This document shows, in pieces, positions 1 to 7,974 of a DNA stretch of 64,000 nucleotides. How positions within the stretch are numbered: the stretch's first letter is position 1; each line of letters opens with the position of its first letter. A program made the position numbers and the translations under genes. This stretch comes from Microbacteriaceae bacterium 3FA27C10 (GTDB lineage Bacteria; Actinomycetota; Actinomycetes; Actinomycetales; Microbacteriaceae): assembly GCA_005502775.1 (NCBI GenBank), contig SCNI01000008.1, positions 51,458 through 115,457 of the forward strand. The letters are read 5' to 3'. The notes below the pieces were generated by a model. It made no database searches. It had not been told where the DNA came from and saw nothing but the letters and a program-made list of their open reading frames with translations.

Positions 1-2
1 TC

Positions 3-179
3 TCGTACGAGGCCGGAGAGACCCGGCACTTCCACTTCGGCCCGGGCGAGTACCTGCTGCACGACATCGAGAACGTCGGCGAAGGGCCCCTCGTGTTCAC
101 CACGGTCGAGCACCTCGACTCCTCGAACCCGCCTCTGAGCCTCGTCGCTGCCGTCACCCCGGATCGGGACGCACGATGA
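3..179 (+). CDS. C-terminal end of a cupin-fold protein (partial)
   Basis: Only the last 58 codons are in the window; the start lies upstream. The residues include a GETRHFHFGPGEY stretch followed by LLHDIENVGEGPLVFTTVEH, which reads like the second half of a cupin barrel with its conserved Gly-Pro-Gly-Glu turn and late beta strands. The stop TGA overlaps the ATG of the following amidohydrolase by four bases (ATGA), so the two are almost certainly co-transcribed. A cupin paired with an amidohydrolase of the aminocarboxymuconate-semialdehyde decarboxylase type is common in aromatic-ring catabolism, but the substrate cannot be told from this fragment. Confidence 0.6.
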   Translation, partial: SYEAGETRHFHFGPGEYLLHDIENVGEGPLVFTTVEHLDSSNPPLSLVAAVTPDRDAR

Positions 180-1147
180 CCGTCACCCTCCGCCCCGGCC
201 CGATCGACGTGCACGCGCACTGGCTGCCGCGCGAGCTGTTCAACCTGCCACCCGGTGCACCGTTCGGCGGCATCACCGACCGAGACGGCCGGCTGTTCCT
301 CGGCGAGGTGCCGCTCTCGATCGAGACCCGGCTGATGAGCGACGTCGCGGCGATCCGCGCCGACATGGAGCGCGCCCGAATCGGATCGCGAGTACTCTCG
401 GCACCGCCTTTCGCCTTCGCGCTCGGCACCGAGGCGGGCACCGACGAGTACGTCTCGGCTTTCAACGACGGCCTCGCCCGGGTGGTCGGCGACGGCGACG
501 GCTGGTTCGCCGGCTTCGGCTGCGTCAGCCTCGCCGATCCGGATGCCGCGGCGGCCCAGCTGCGCACCCTCGCCGGCACCCCCGGCCTGCTCGGCGTCGC
601 CCTGCCACCGCTCCTGCACGGCACCTCACTCGACTCCGAACCGCTCGAGGGCGTGCTGCGACAGGCCGCCGAGTTCGGCCTCGCCGTTCTCGTGCATCCC
701 ATGCAACTGCCCGCCCCCTCCCTCGCGAAGCACTACCTGGCGAACCTCATCGGCAACCCGGTCGAGACCGCCACTGCCATCGCCTCGGTGGTTCTGGGCG
801 GCGTGCAGGAGCGCATCCCTTCACTCCGCATCTGCTTCGTGCACGGCGGCGGCTGCGCCCCCGATCTGCTCGGCCGCTGGAGCCACGCCTGGCATGCCCG
901 GCCCGACGTGCGCAGCGCATCCTCCCGGCCACCGGAAGAGGGCTTCCGCGAACTCTGGCTCGACACCGTCACGCACGACGACGACGCTTTCGCGTTGCTC
1001 ACGGCGAAGGCGGGCGCGGGCCGCATCCTCCTCGGCAGCGACTACCCGTTCGACATGGCCGATCCCGATCCGGTGCGGCACACCGTCGATCGTGGCATCC
1101 CGCCCCATCGCCTCGAAGACGACGCCCGCCACTTCCTCGGGCTGTGA
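176..1147 (+). CDS. Amidohydrolase family protein (ACMSD-like)
   Basis: This 323-residue protein belongs to the amidohydrolase-2 family, metal-dependent TIM-barrel hydrolases and decarboxylases related to aminocarboxymuconate-semialdehyde decarboxylase. The first metal site is the N-terminal IDVHAHWLP (His13 and His15). Later signatures are LVHPM, FVHGGG and GSDYPFDMADP, whose Asp near residue 289 is the usual catalytic metal ligand. Length is typical. The ATG overlaps the stop of the cupin gene by four bases, giving a two-gene unit. By family knowledge it would decarboxylate or hydrolyse a ring-cleavage type substrate in the cytoplasm; the exact substrate is not inferable. No regulator is seen in the window for this pair. 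Confidence 0.8.
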   Translation: MTVTLRPGPIDVHAHWLPRELFNLPPGAPFGGITDRDGRLFLGEVPLSIETRLMSDVAAIRADMERARIGSRVLSAPPFAFALGTEAGTDEYVSAFNDGLARVVGDGDGWFAGFGCVSLADPDAAAAQLRTLAGTPGLLGVALPPLLHGTSLDSEPLEGVLRQAAEFGLAVLVHPMQLPAPSLAKHYLANLIGNPVETATAIASVVLGGVQERIPSLRICFVHGGGCAPDLLGRWSHAWHARPDVRSASSRPPEEGFRELWLDTVTHDDDAFALLTAKAGAGRILLGSDYPFDMADPDPVRHTVDRGIPPHRLEDDARHFLGL

Positions 1148-1211
1148 GCCGAGACGCTTCGAGGTCGCGCCGACCGCTCGTGTCTCCGGCCGCCCTGCCC
1201 ACGGCCGCGGG

Positions 1212-2498
1212 TCAGGCGAACAGAGCGTGCGCGCCCGTGGCGATCGCGTAGATCCCGACCCCGGCGATCGCTCCCACCACCGTGCCATTGATGCGGATGA
1301 ACTGCAGGTCGCGGCCCACCTGCAGCTCGATCTTCTGCGTGGTCTCGCGGGCATCCCAGCGCTGCACGGTGTCGCTGATCACGGAGGCGAGGTCGTGCCG
1401 GTACTTCTGCACCGCGTAGCCCGCCGCGTCGGCGATCCACGCGTCGATCTTGGCCGACAATGTGCGATCGGCCGAGAGCCGCACGCCGACATCCACCAGA
1501 GCGGATGCCGCGGCCGACCGCAGCTCGCTCGCGGGGTCGGCCAGCGACTCGCCGAGCCTCGTCTTCACCGCGCCCCAGAGCTGCCCGGCGAAGGAGCGCA
1601 AGCGAGGGCTCGCCAGGAACTCGGCCTTGATCTCCTCGACCCGTCCGGCCATCGCGGGGTCGTGCTGCAGCCGATCGGTGACATCGACGAGGTAACCGTC
1701 GATCGCCACCCGCAGCGGATGCTCGGGGTCATCACGCACCGCATGCAGCAGGGCGATCACCTCCCGATGCGCCCTCTCATCGGCGAGACCGCCGACGAAC
1801 CCGGGAACCCAGCGCGGCAGACGGGTGGAGACGACCTCGCCGAGCGCATCCGGATGCTCGCTGAGCCAGGCCTCCGCCGCGTCGGCGAGGGCGTCGACGA
1901 CCGCGCGCTGCTGGCCGGCGGCGACGAGCTCCGCCCCCACCCGGCCGAGCGTGGGCGCCCACTCGCGGTCGAACAGGTACTCCCGGGCGAGCCTCTCGAT
2001 CAGGCTCTCGACATCGCTGTCACTGAGGAATCGCAGCAGGCCCTGGGCCATCACGGCCCCCTCGGCGCTCGCCCGCTCGGCGTTGACGGGGTCAGCGAGC
2101 CACGCCCCCAGCCGGTCGGCCACACTGAAGGTGGCCAGCTTGCTGCGCACCACCTCGTCGGAGAGGAAGTTCTGCTCCACGAACTCGCCGAGGCTCACCC
2201 CGATCTCGTCCTTCCGGTTCGGGATGATCGCCGTGTGCGGGATGCGCAGGCCCAGCGGATGCCGGAACAGCGCGGTCACCGCGAACCAGTCCGCGAGCGC
2301 CCCCACCATCGCCCCTTCGGCCGCCGCCCGCACGTAGCCCAGCCACGGGTACCGATCCTGCAACGCGAAGGCGACCGCGAACACGATCGCCGAGAGCACC
2401 AGCAGGGAGGTCGCGATCGCCTTCATGCGCCGGAGAGCAGCCCGGCGTTCGAGGTCGGCCTCGCCGAGGAGGGTGTCGCGCGTGGTGGTGCTCATCAT
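1212..2498 (-). CDS. DUF445 family membrane protein
   Basis: A 428-residue protein with the DUF445 (YheB/YjiN) signature. The N-terminus has one clear membrane helix at about residues 27-47 (ATSLLVLSAIVFAVAFAL). It is followed by the family hallmark GALADWFAVTALFRHPLGL and the IPHTAIIPNRKDEIG segment. The remainder is a long helical domain with further amphipathic segments and a C-terminal hydrophobic tail (GTVVGAIAGVGIYAIATGAHALF). The family is widespread, membrane-anchored and without an established biochemical role. The gene stands alone, convergent with the amidohydrolase gene. Confidence 0.85.
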   Translation of the reverse strand: MMSTTTRDTLLGEADLERRAALRRMKAIATSLLVLSAIVFAVAFALQDRYPWLGYVRAAAEGAMVGALADWFAVTALFRHPLGLRIPHTAIIPNRKDEIGVSLGEFVEQNFLSDEVVRSKLATFSVADRLGAWLADPVNAERASAEGAVMAQGLLRFLSDSDVESLIERLAREYLFDREWAPTLGRVGAELVAAGQQRAVVDALADAAEAWLSEHPDALGEVVSTRLPRWVPGFVGGLADERAHREVIALLHAVRDDPEHPLRVAIDGYLVDVTDRLQHDPAMAGRVEEIKAEFLASPRLRSFAGQLWGAVKTRLGESLADPASELRSAAASALVDVGVRLSADRTLSAKIDAWIADAAGYAVQKYRHDLASVISDTVQRWDARETTQKIELQVGRDLQFIRINGTVVGAIAGVGIYAIATGAHALFA

Positions 2499-2726
2499 GT
2501 TCCTCCCGGGACGGACCAGCTACACGATACGCGCCACGCCGCGCCGGAGGAGATCCCGGAGTTCGACGGCCGACCCGCGACGTGCGCGATTCACACGACG
2601 CATCAGCTGGCCGTAGTTCGGCCCTTCGCTGAGATCGACGTCCATGCGCAACGGGATGCTCTGGGTTATGAGAGAAGGGTCCGCCGCGATCGCTGCGGTG
2701 GTTTCGTCCCAGATGGGATAGCCGAC
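2499..2726. other. Intergenic stretch without a recognisable gene
   Basis: This stretch lies between the start of the DUF445 gene and the transporter relic. No conserved coding frame, tRNA or strong hairpin was seen. It should hold the promoter of the DUF445 gene on the minus strand and perhaps leftovers of whatever preceded the relic. Confidence 0.4.
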
Positions 2727-2954
2727 ATGACCGACCTTCTCGATGAATTCGCTTGCCGGAGTATCTACGGACGTGATGCGCTGCTGGCCGCCGCAGCCGT
2801 GCTCCCCGTGGCCTACGTCGACAACACGGCGCTCGCGATCGTGCTGCTCTCGGTCGGCTACTTCGCCTCGCAGGTGCCCATCGGATGCCTGTGGACGCTC
2901 GCCTCCGACATCGCCGGCGGCACCGAAGCCGTCGGGAGTGCCATGGACGCCTGA
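2727..2954 (+). pseudogene. Relic of an MFS transporter
   Basis: A 75-codon open frame whose residues from about 18 onward read like one internal segment of a major facilitator: AAAAVLPVAYVDNTALAIV, then LLSVGYFASQVPIGCLWTL, ending in SDIAGGTEAVGSAMDA. This matches the region around helices 8-10 of hexuronate/ACS-type permeases, where family members continue into a glycine-rich helix. Here it stops after GSAMDA, and the 17 residues before it do not look like a transporter. Both ends are therefore missing and it is best read as a gene remnant. It lies just beyond the end of the hexuronate operon, consistent with a lost transporter. Confidence 0.55.
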
Positions 2955-3029
2955 GGCGAGGCGAGGCGAACGGCGGGCGCGAACGTCGAAGCGACCAGTC
3001 CCCCGCGGATCCCCCGGCGGACTCCGTCG

Positions 3030-3893
3030 TCAGCCTGCCTCCGGCAGCAGCTCGAGAGTGCGGGCGATCGTGCTCAGCCGAAGCGCGTCATCCGCGTGCG
3101 GCGGGGCCGCCACCTTCACGCCCAGGTACGCTCCCGGGCCGGCCATCCCGACGCAGTCGGCGATCGCCTCGGCCGTCATGAGGCTGGTCGGTTCGAGTCC
3201 GGCCGCGGGAAGGTGCACATCGGCCCAGGCGGCACCGAAGGGTGACGCGGATGCGCCGGCACCCGAGAACATGACGCCGGCCAAGCATCCCGCAGATCGC
3301 GCGGCCGTGATGTGCTGCAGGGCTCCGCCGGGGCTCCGCGTCTCGATCGCCGACCGGCCCCAGTTCACGGTGACAGCGATTCCCGGCAGGAGCGCGGCGA
3401 TCTCGTCGGCCAGGGAGAGGAAGCCCTTCTGCGCCTCCTGCCCCGGCAGAGCCGCGTCGCAGTGCTCGACCACCAGCCGCGCCCCTCCCCAGTCGAGCGC
3501 CTGGATCGCGGCGAGCGAGTCGGCGAAGGCCGCGCGCGACGCCGAGCCGGCTCGTGCCGACGACTGCAGATGCACCACCGAGATGGACCCGAGCTCGTGC
3601 ACCACGCGCCGGGCTCCCTCCACGAGCGCGATCGCTTCGGTGCGCCCCCGTGCCGAGCCGGAGGCGAGCCCCACCTCCGGGTCCTTCCGCAGCCGGCCGA
3701 ACAGCGCCGGAATCAGTGTCAGCGCGTGCGACCCTTCGAAGCGCCGCGCCAGCCAGGGGTTCGGTACACCGGGCTCGGTGAACGGAAGCTCGAGGCCCGT
3801 CACGCCGTCCAGGGCGAGGATGCCCTCGGCCAGGCGGTCGAGATCGCACGGGGCCGCGCCGGTGGCGGCCGCAGCGTAGGCGCCCACCAGCAT
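3030..3893 (-). CDS. DUF4862 family protein
   Basis: A 287-residue protein starting MLVGAYAAAATGAAP, the typical opening of the DUF4862 family, which is predicted to adopt a TIM-barrel-like fold. The chosen ATG at 3893 overlaps the stop of the sugar kinase by four bases; an earlier in-frame start would run deep into the kinase gene. Features include a GLELPFTEPG strand-loop, an RLVVEHCDAALPGQEAQKGF segment with acidic and His residues of sugar-isomerase type, and VNWGRSAIETRSPGGALQHI. It is the last gene of the hexuronate operon, which suggests a sugar-acid isomerase/epimerase-like or accessory function, but that is inference only. No catalytic role is established for the family as far as I know. 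Confidence 0.8.
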   Translation of the reverse strand: MLVGAYAAAATGAAPCDLDRLAEGILALDGVTGLELPFTEPGVPNPWLARRFEGSHALTLIPALFGRLRKDPEVGLASGSARGRTEAIALVEGARRVVHELGSISVVHLQSSARAGSASRAAFADSLAAIQALDWGGARLVVEHCDAALPGQEAQKGFLSLADEIAALLPGIAVTVNWGRSAIETRSPGGALQHITAARSAGCLAGVMFSGAGASASPFGAAWADVHLPAAGLEPTSLMTAEAIADCVGMAGPGAYLGVKVAAPPHADDALRLSTIARTLELLPEAG

Positions 3894-4840
3894 CAGCGGT
3901 GGACCGGTTCCTTGGCGGTCAGCAGTGCCAGCTCCTCGCGTCGCGGCAGACCCTCCCAATCGCCGGGAACCGAGCACACGAAAGCGCCGACCGTCGCGGC
4001 GGTGAGCATCCGCTCCGCCATCCCCGACCCTCGGATGTATTCGCTCAGGTAGCCGGCGACGAAGGCGTCGCCCGCGCCGACCGTGTCGATCGCGGCGACG
4101 GGCACGGCGTCCTGAGCGAAGAACGAGGAGCCGGACAACGCCAAGGCGCCGCGCGCGCCGAGTTTGACGACGGCGGTGGCCGCCCCCAGCTCGACGAGAC
4201 CGCGCGCCAGCGTTTCAGGGTCGTCGGCCGAGCCGACGGCGATGGCGGCTTCGTCGTCGCCCGCGAAGACGACGTCGGCGAGCGGGACGAGTTCGCGGTA
4301 GAAGGCCCGGGCGGCCTCCGGAGCCCACAAGGCGGCCCGGTAGTTGAGGTCGAACGACACGAACACGCCGGCCGCACGGGCACGGGCGACGGAGCGCCTC
4401 ACCGTCTCGGCCGCGGACTCCGACAGCGCGGCCGTGATGCCGCTGACGTGGAGCACGCGGGCGCCCTCGACGAGGCCCTCGGGCACGTCGGAGGGACGTA
4501 GGCGCGACCCGGCGCTGCCGCTGCGGTAGTACAGCACCCGCTGCGACGCGGTGGTGCGCCGTTCCTTGATCATCAGACCGGTCGGCGCCGTCTCATCGAT
4601 CGTCACCCGGGCATCCACTCCCTCGGCCGTGATCTCACGCCGCACCAGCTCGCCGAGCGGATCGGCGCCCACCCGGCCGCACCACACCACCTCGGTGCCG
4701 AGTCGCCGCGCACCGATCGCCACGTTCGACTCCGAGCCGCCGATCCCGACGCTCATCGTGGCGGCGTGGGCGAGCGGCCCGGTCTTCTCGGCCGACATCA
4801 GCGCCATCGTCTCGCCGAAGGTGAGGAGATAGTCCCTCAT
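3893..4840 (-). CDS. kdgK: PfkB-family sugar kinase, probable 2-keto-3-deoxygluconate kinase
   Basis: A 315-residue ribokinase/PfkB family kinase. The N-terminus (MRDYLLTFGETMALMSAEK) and the GGSESNVAIGARRLG substrate-binding motif are of the KdgK type. The C-terminal signature DTVGAGDAFVAGYL holds the anion hole and catalytic Asp. It would phosphorylate 2-keto-3-deoxygluconate to KDPG with ATP in the cytoplasm. The neighbouring KDPG aldolase, mannonate dehydratase and fructuronate-reductase-like gene make this assignment strong. The ATG at 4840 overlaps the aldolase stop by four bases, as for most genes in this operon. Confidence 0.88.
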   Translation of the reverse strand: MRDYLLTFGETMALMSAEKTGPLAHAATMSVGIGGSESNVAIGARRLGTEVVWCGRVGADPLGELVRREITAEGVDARVTIDETAPTGLMIKERRTTASQRVLYYRSGSAGSRLRPSDVPEGLVEGARVLHVSGITAALSESAAETVRRSVARARAAGVFVSFDLNYRAALWAPEAARAFYRELVPLADVVFAGDDEAAIAVGSADDPETLARGLVELGAATAVVKLGARGALALSGSSFFAQDAVPVAAIDTVGAGDAFVAGYLSEYIRGSGMAERMLTAATVGAFVCSVPGDWEGLPRREELALLTAKEPVHR

Positions 4841-5523
4841 GAACCGCTCGCCAGCTCGATCTCCTCGCGCACCCGCTGGGCGCGATCGGTGAGCGCGCCC
4901 AGATCGCCGCCCTTGAACGCGTCCCCGATCAGGGGACCGCCGAGGGAGACGGCGAGCGCTCCCGCGCGGATCCACGAGCCGATGTCCTGGATGCCGACAC
5001 CGCCCGAGGGAACCACCTGGATGCCGGGGAACGGGCCCCGCAGGTCGGCGATGTAGCCCGGCCCCACCTGCGAGGCGGGGAACACCTTCACCGCCGTGGC
5101 GCCGAGCGCCCACCCGGCGAAGAGTTCGGTCGGCGTGAGACCACCGGGGTAGACCGGCACTCCGCGGGCCACGGCGCTGCGGATGATGGCCGGCACGGTG
5201 ATCGGGGTGACGATGTAGGCCGCTCCGGCGTCGACCACGGCCTCCACCTCGTCGGGGGTGGTGACCGTGCCGACGCCGAACTCGACCGTGTCGCCGAAAC
5301 GCTCGAGCAGGGCGGGCAGCTCCTCCACCACGCCGGGGGTGCTGAGCGTGAGCTCGACGCTGAGCACCCCGCCCGTTGCGAGGGCCTCGACGACCGGAGC
5401 GTATTCCCGGGCGTGCGGAGCGCGCAGCACGGCGATCGCCCGGGTGCGCAGCAGGGTCGGCGACGCGCTCGCGCGTTCCGTGCCTCCCGGGGCGAGGCGG
5501 CCGCCGGTCGCGGTCGCGGTCAT
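4837..5523 (-). CDS. eda: Bifunctional 4-hydroxy-2-oxoglutarate / KDPG aldolase
   Basis: A 228-residue class I aldolase of the KHG/KDPG family. Diagnostic segments are AIAVLRAPHAREYAPVVEAL, SVELTLSTPG with the catalytic Glu, GVGTVTTPDEVEAVVDAGAA, and ATAVKVFPAS with the Schiff-base Lys, then the phosphate-binding VPSGGVGIQDI. It cleaves KDPG to pyruvate and glyceraldehyde 3-phosphate, the last step of hexuronate breakdown. A family-typical length is obtained with the ATG at 5523, which overlaps the stop of the upstream transporter gene (ATGA). The first about 20 residues (TATATGGRLAPGGTERAS) are a non-conserved extension. Confidence 0.9.
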   Translation of the reverse strand: MTATATGGRLAPGGTERASASPTLLRTRAIAVLRAPHAREYAPVVEALATGGVLSVELTLSTPGVVEELPALLERFGDTVEFGVGTVTTPDEVEAVVDAGAAYIVTPITVPAIIRSAVARGVPVYPGGLTPTELFAGWALGATAVKVFPASQVGPGYIADLRGPFPGIQVVPSGGVGIQDIGSWIRAGALAVSLGGPLIGDAFKGGDLGALTDRAQRVREEIELASGS

Positions 5524-6893
5524 CACGCGTCCGCTCCGACCGGCGTGCGCTCCTCGGCCGGCACTTGCGACGCGTTGCGCGGGTCGGTGAGGTCGCGGTT
5601 GAGGGTCTCCGGCGACAGCCGCACCACGATGAAGGAGACCAGCATGGTCAGCGACATGTAGATCGCCACCGGGATCCACGATCCGGTGAAGGCGGTGACC
5701 AGCGCGGTGCAGATCAGCGGAGCGACGCCGCCGCCGATGATCGACGAGAACTCGCGCCCCAGCGTCACGCCGGCGTAGCGGTAGCGGCTGCCGAACATCT
5801 CCGGGAAGTAGCTCATCTGCACGCCGGTCACGCCCTGGCAGGCGAGCACGAAGCCCACCACGATCACCAGCATGATCGCGAGAGGCGATCCGGTCGTCAG
5901 CAGCAGGAAGGCGGGGGCCGGGAAGAGCACGAGGGCGCCGGTGATCAGGGAGTACGTGCGGCGGCGGCCGATGACATCGCTCAGGTTGCCGAAGGCGAAG
6001 GCCGCGATGGCACCGGAGATCGAACCGATCAGCAGCACGGGCGGGATGAAGGTGGGGTCGACGCCCACGATCGTGATGAGGAAGCTCGCCATGTAGACCT
6101 GCACCGTGTACGACTGCGTGCTGACGCCCCAGTTCATCAGGATGACACGCAGCACGTTCAGCTTCCCGTCGCGCACCACCTCTTTCAGCGGCGCCTGAGG
6201 CAGGCTGTTCTCGGCCTTCAGCTCTTCGAACACGGGCGACTCGCTCAGCTTCATCCGGATGATGAAGGCGGCGATCGTCACGAAGATGCTGGAGAAGAAC
6301 ACCAGCCGCCAGCCCCAGGCCAGGACGGCCTCCTGCGGGAGCTGCTGCACGGCGATCCAGACGAGCGCGCCGAGCGCGGTGCCGAGGGCCGCGCCGACCA
6401 TGATGAGCGAGGAGAAGCGCCCTCGCCGGCCCGCCGGCGCCGACTCGGTGACGAGCGTCGCGCCTCCGGACTGCTCGGCGCCCGAGCCGAAGCCCTGCAC
6501 GAAGCGCAGCAGCACCAGCAGCAGCGGCGACCAGAGGCCGGCGACCTCGTAGGTGGGCAGCACACCGATCAGGAAGGTCGCTCCACCCATCAGCATCAGC
6601 GTCGTGACGAGCACCCACTTGCGGCCGAGGCGGTCGCCGAACTTCGAGAAGAAGATGCCGCCGAGCGGCCGGGCGAGGAATCCGACGGCGTAGGTGGCGA
6701 AGGCGGCGAGGATGCCGGCGGCGGGCGAGACGTTGGAGAAGAACACCTTGCTGAACACCAGGGCCGACGCCGTTCCGTAGATCACGAAGTCGTACTGCTC
6801 GAGGGTGGTGCCGATGAGGCCGGCCCAGGCGGCCTTCTTCACACCCGAGCCGCTCGGGCGTGGGGCGGTGGTTTCCGCTGTTGTCATGTCCAT
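5523..6893 (-). CDS. MFS transporter, metabolite:H+ symporter (MHS) family
   Basis: A 456-residue, 12-helix major facilitator. The opening helix GLIGTTLEQYDFVIYGTAS is the hallmark of the MHS subgroup (shikimate, alpha-ketoglutarate and proline/betaine type proton symporters). The loop 2-3 motif reads FGDRLGRKWVLV and a QGFGSGAEQSGG segment follows in helix 4. Its place inside the hexuronate operon suggests import of a sugar acid such as an aldonate or uronate, which is unusual since uronate permeases are more often ACS-type MFS or TRAP/ABC systems. A 67-base gap separates it from the upstream dehydrogenase; downstream it overlaps eda. Confidence 0.85.
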   Translation of the reverse strand: MDMTTAETTAPRPSGSGVKKAAWAGLIGTTLEQYDFVIYGTASALVFSKVFFSNVSPAAGILAAFATYAVGFLARPLGGIFFSKFGDRLGRKWVLVTTLMLMGGATFLIGVLPTYEVAGLWSPLLLVLLRFVQGFGSGAEQSGGATLVTESAPAGRRGRFSSLIMVGAALGTALGALVWIAVQQLPQEAVLAWGWRLVFFSSIFVTIAAFIIRMKLSESPVFEELKAENSLPQAPLKEVVRDGKLNVLRVILMNWGVSTQSYTVQVYMASFLITIVGVDPTFIPPVLLIGSISGAIAAFAFGNLSDVIGRRRTYSLITGALVLFPAPAFLLLTTGSPLAIMLVIVVGFVLACQGVTGVQMSYFPEMFGSRYRYAGVTLGREFSSIIGGGVAPLICTALVTAFTGSWIPVAIYMSLTMLVSFIVVRLSPETLNRDLTDPRNASQVPAEERTPVGADA

Positions 6894-6960
6894 ACTCCTT
6901 TGAATGGCGTTTCGGGTGAGTGTCTCGTCGTGCTGGTTTCCGGCTCTGCGGCCGGGTCGA

Positions 6961-7974
6961 TCAGTAGGTGATCAGGACCTTGAGGTTTGTGGGGTCGGCG
7001 ACCGGCGCCACCAGGGCATCCGCGACCCGTTCCAACGGGAACGTGGCGGTGATGACCGACCGCACGTCGACCTCGCCCGAGGCGGCGAGACGGATGGCGG
7101 TGGGGAAGGCGTTCGCGTAGCGGAAGGCCGTCACGAGATCGATCTCGTAGCGCTGCAGGAATCCCAGCGGCAGTCCGTCGATCGTGGGCCGCGCCTGGCC
7201 CACCACGGTGGCCCGGGCGGCGGGACGCAGGGTCAGGATGCCGCCGGCCAGGGCCGCCGGGCTGCCCGAGCATTCGATCAGCCGATCGATCCCCGTCGCA
7301 TCCAGGGGCTCGCGGGCGGTGTTCACGACCTGGGACGCGCCGAGAGCCGTCGCGACCGCGAGCCGGGCGTCGTTCACGTCCGTGACGATCACCTCGGCGG
7401 CCCCGGCGGCGAGGGCCACCTGCAGCACGAGGAGTCCGATCGGGCCGGCTCCGGTGATGAGCACGCGGTGCCCGGCGGCCACCTCGGCCCGTTCGACGGC
7501 CCAGACGGCGACCGCGAGCGGCTCGATGACCGCTCCGATCTCGGGCGGCACGGCGGCCGGCAGCTCGTGCACCGACGCGGCCGGCACCACGACGCTCTGG
7601 CTGAACAGCCCGTCGGTGGGCGGCGATCCGAAGCAGTAGCCGTCGGGGCACACGTTGTAGCGGCCGGCGAGGCAGCTCGCACACACCCCGCAGGGCACGG
7701 CGGGCTCGATCACGACCGGCGTGCCGACCGCGACGGATGCGCGCGCGCCGGCGGCGACCACCACTCCCGCTCCCTCGTGGCCGAGCACCGTCGGCTGCCG
7801 GAGCACGTTGGTGCCGTTGCGGCCCTCGGCGAAGTAGTGCATGTCGGACCCGCAGATGCCGCCGGAGCGCATCGAGACCAGCACATCGGTCTCGCCGGGC
7901 TCGGGAAGGGGGCGATCGTCGACCCGGATGTCCTGGGCGCCGTACAGCACGGCGGCGCGGTTCGTGGTGGTCAT
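6961..7974 (-). CDS. Zinc-binding alcohol dehydrogenase, probable L-idonate 5-dehydrogenase
   Basis: A 337-residue medium-chain zinc dehydrogenase. The catalytic zinc site is in GGICGSDMHYF and VLGHEGAG; the structural zinc lobe has the Cys set of PCGVCASCLAGRYNVC. A Rossmann motif TGAGPIGLLVL follows near residue 170. Closest recognisable relatives are L-idonate 5-dehydrogenase and sorbitol-dehydrogenase-like enzymes, which oxidise idonate to 5-ketogluconate using NAD(P)+. The start ATG at 7974 overlaps the preceding gene by four bases. In this operon it would handle a second aldonate or uronate entry branch. Substrate choice (idonate, galactonate or a polyol) is inferred from context. Confidence 0.75.
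   Translation of the reverse strand: MTTTNRAAVLYGAQDIRVDDRPLPEPGETDVLVSMRSGGICGSDMHYFAEGRNGTNVLRQPTVLGHEGAGVVVAAGARASVAVGTPVVIEPAVPCGVCASCLAGRYNVCPDGYCFGSPPTDGLFSQSVVVPAASVHELPAAVPPEIGAVIEPLAVAVWAVERAEVAAGHRVLITGAGPIGLLVLQVALAAGAAEVIVTDVNDARLAVATALGASQVVNTAREPLDATGIDRLIECSGSPAALAGGILTLRPAARATVVGQARPTIDGLPLGFLQRYEIDLVTAFRYANAFPTAIRLAASGEVDVRSVITATFPLERVADALVAPVADPTNLKVLITY

Noticed and set aside
543..2954. An 800-codon open frame running across the amidohydrolase, DUF445 and relic region
   Set aside because: It overlaps two well-supported genes in other frames and has Arg/Pro/Ser-rich composition typical of a GC-driven shadow. Only its last 75 codons have homology, reported as a relic.
5376..6971. 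Long open frame opposite the MHS transporter and eda
   Set aside because: His/Arg/Gly-rich antisense shadow of the real genes; no conserved motifs.
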